Origin: Bacteriovoracaceae bacterium
GTDB lineage: Bacteria; Bdellovibrionota; Bacteriovoracia; Bacteriovoracales; Bacteriovoracaceae
Length of the DNA stretch: 5,213 bases
NCBI GenBank assembly: GCA_023151145.1
Contig: JAKLJM010000189.1
Span: forward strand, 1 to 5,213
Reading direction: 5' to 3'
Shown here: in pieces, positions 4,799 through 5,213 of the stretch
Layout of the letters: every line of letters starts with the position of its first letter
Numbering within the stretch: position 1 is the first letter of the stretch
Position numbers and translations under genes: made by a program
Notes under the pieces: model-generated
Database searches by the model: none
What the model saw: the letters and a program-made list of their open reading frames with translations, nothing else
What the model was told of the DNA's origin: nothing

Positions 4799-5213
4799 TT
4801 ATAGAGCTAAGTAAAAATCTTTAAGTAATTTAGCATCTTTTTCTAAGTTTGGAGAGTTACAAATCACGTATCCTCTAGCATCTTGCTCCTTAAGAGCTTT
4901 GATAAGATCACGCCAGTTAAAATCACTGTCTTCTAAGTTTAAGTGCTTCAAGTCACCCTTAGAGTTTGAAGAAATCCCAGATAGGTGAATGTGCATATTT
5001 TTAATTGATTGGTCACCCAATTCTTCTTTTAATTTATTAAGAATATAAGTGAATCCTTCGTAATCATTATACTCACCAGTTCTAGCGTAAAGATGAGAAA
5101 AATCCATACAAGGAGAGCATGAGTTAACAAGTTTTGTTAAATCAATTAATTCTTCCAATGAACCAAATTGTGACGTCTTTCCTGTCAGTTCAGGGCGAAG
5201 TTCAATTTGGATA
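4799..5213 (-). CDS. Endonuclease IV-family (TIM-barrel AP endonuclease) protein, 5' end missing
   Basis: The frame stays open through the right edge, so the N-terminal half is outside the window. About 137 C-terminal residues are visible, and the TTG at 5158 is an internal leucine. Numbering from the first full codon, ELRPELTGKTSQFGSLEEL (4-22) contains the conserved metal-binding Glu (E8). CMDFSHLYARTG (35-46) carries the D37/H40 pair, MHIHLSGI (73-80) carries the histidine strand, and KGDLKHLNLEDSDF (85-98) follows. VICNSPNLEKDA (117-128) is the final strand. This pattern is typical of the compact archaeal/deep-branching bacterial form of deoxyribonuclease IV, which cleaves DNA at abasic sites using metal ions in base-excision repair. 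In the last strand the residue before SP is Asn119, where I expect the Glu that ligates metal (as in the ETP/ESP motif of the family). This may alter activity or mark a related sugar-isomerase-like function. A shared terminator lies just past its stop. Confidence 0.82.
   Translation of the reverse strand, partial: IQIELRPELTGKTSQFGSLEELIDLTKLVNSCSPCMDFSHLYARTGEYNDYEGFTYILNKLKEELGDQSIKNMHIHLSGISSNSKGDLKHLNLEDSDFNWRDLIKALKEQDARGYVICNSPNLEKDAKLLKDFYLAL

Noticed and set aside
5156..5158. TTG as the start of the endonuclease IV homologue
   Set aside because: The upstream in-frame codons up to the edge encode conserved family sequence (PELTGKTSQFG), so the gene continues beyond the window.
1..5213. 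Mobile elements, CRISPR arrays, tRNA or rRNA genes
   Set aside because: No repeat arrays, transposase motifs, attachment-like repeats or RNA gene folds were seen; nearly all bases are accounted for by protein genes and short intergenic regions.

Overview
The window is AT-rich (lysine, asparagine and isoleucine codons dominate, with many A/T runs). It has the compact layout of a Gram-negative bacterial chromosome with lipoproteins. The gene content is a LysM protein, an M48-like lipoprotein, an AmgK/MurU-like cell-wall recycling pair, a membrane-anchored PilZ-like protein and an archaeal-style endonuclease IV. Together with the low GC, this fits Bdellovibrionota, most likely a Bacteriovorax/Halobacteriovorax/Peredibacter-type predator. 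That assignment is inferred from gene style, not from a marker gene.

Layout: (1) 1-506 (+) is the 3' part of a gene for a protein with two LysM domains, closed by a strong intrinsic terminator at 541-566. (2) 567-3266 (+) is a tight three-gene operon. It encodes a lipoprotein that looks like an M48 metalloprotease whose zinc-binding histidines are arginines, an AmgK-type anomeric sugar kinase, and a MurU-type sugar-1-phosphate nucleotidyltransferase. Spacings are 2 nt and then an 11-nt overlap. (3) 3263-3466 (-) is a small 2[4Fe-4S] ferredoxin, convergent with the nucleotidyltransferase gene; the two stop codons share the palindrome TTAA. (4) 3467-3523 is a divergent intergenic region with a perfect extended -10 promoter facing right. 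(5) 3524-4222 (+) is a four-helix membrane protein with a degenerate PilZ-like tail, followed 47 nt later by an acidic protein of unknown function (4270-4770). (6) A bidirectional terminator at 4771-4796 separates these from the 3' part of an endonuclease IV-family gene on the minus strand (4799-5213), which runs off the right edge.

The likeliest joint function is in the central operon. By family knowledge, AmgK phosphorylates N-acetylmuramate at C1 and MurU converts it to UDP-MurNAc, bypassing de novo precursor synthesis. In a predator that digests prey peptidoglycan this could salvage wall sugars, and the neighbouring LysM and M48-like proteins would fit a cell-wall theme. The substrate is not proven by sequence alone. 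The most unusual points are the pseudoprotease lipoprotein with RExxR for HExxH, the start codon placed directly after a terminator whose stem holds the only Shine-Dalgarno candidate, the C-terminal extension on the MurU-like enzyme, and an apparent Glu-to-Asn change at a presumed metal ligand in the endonuclease IV homologue.
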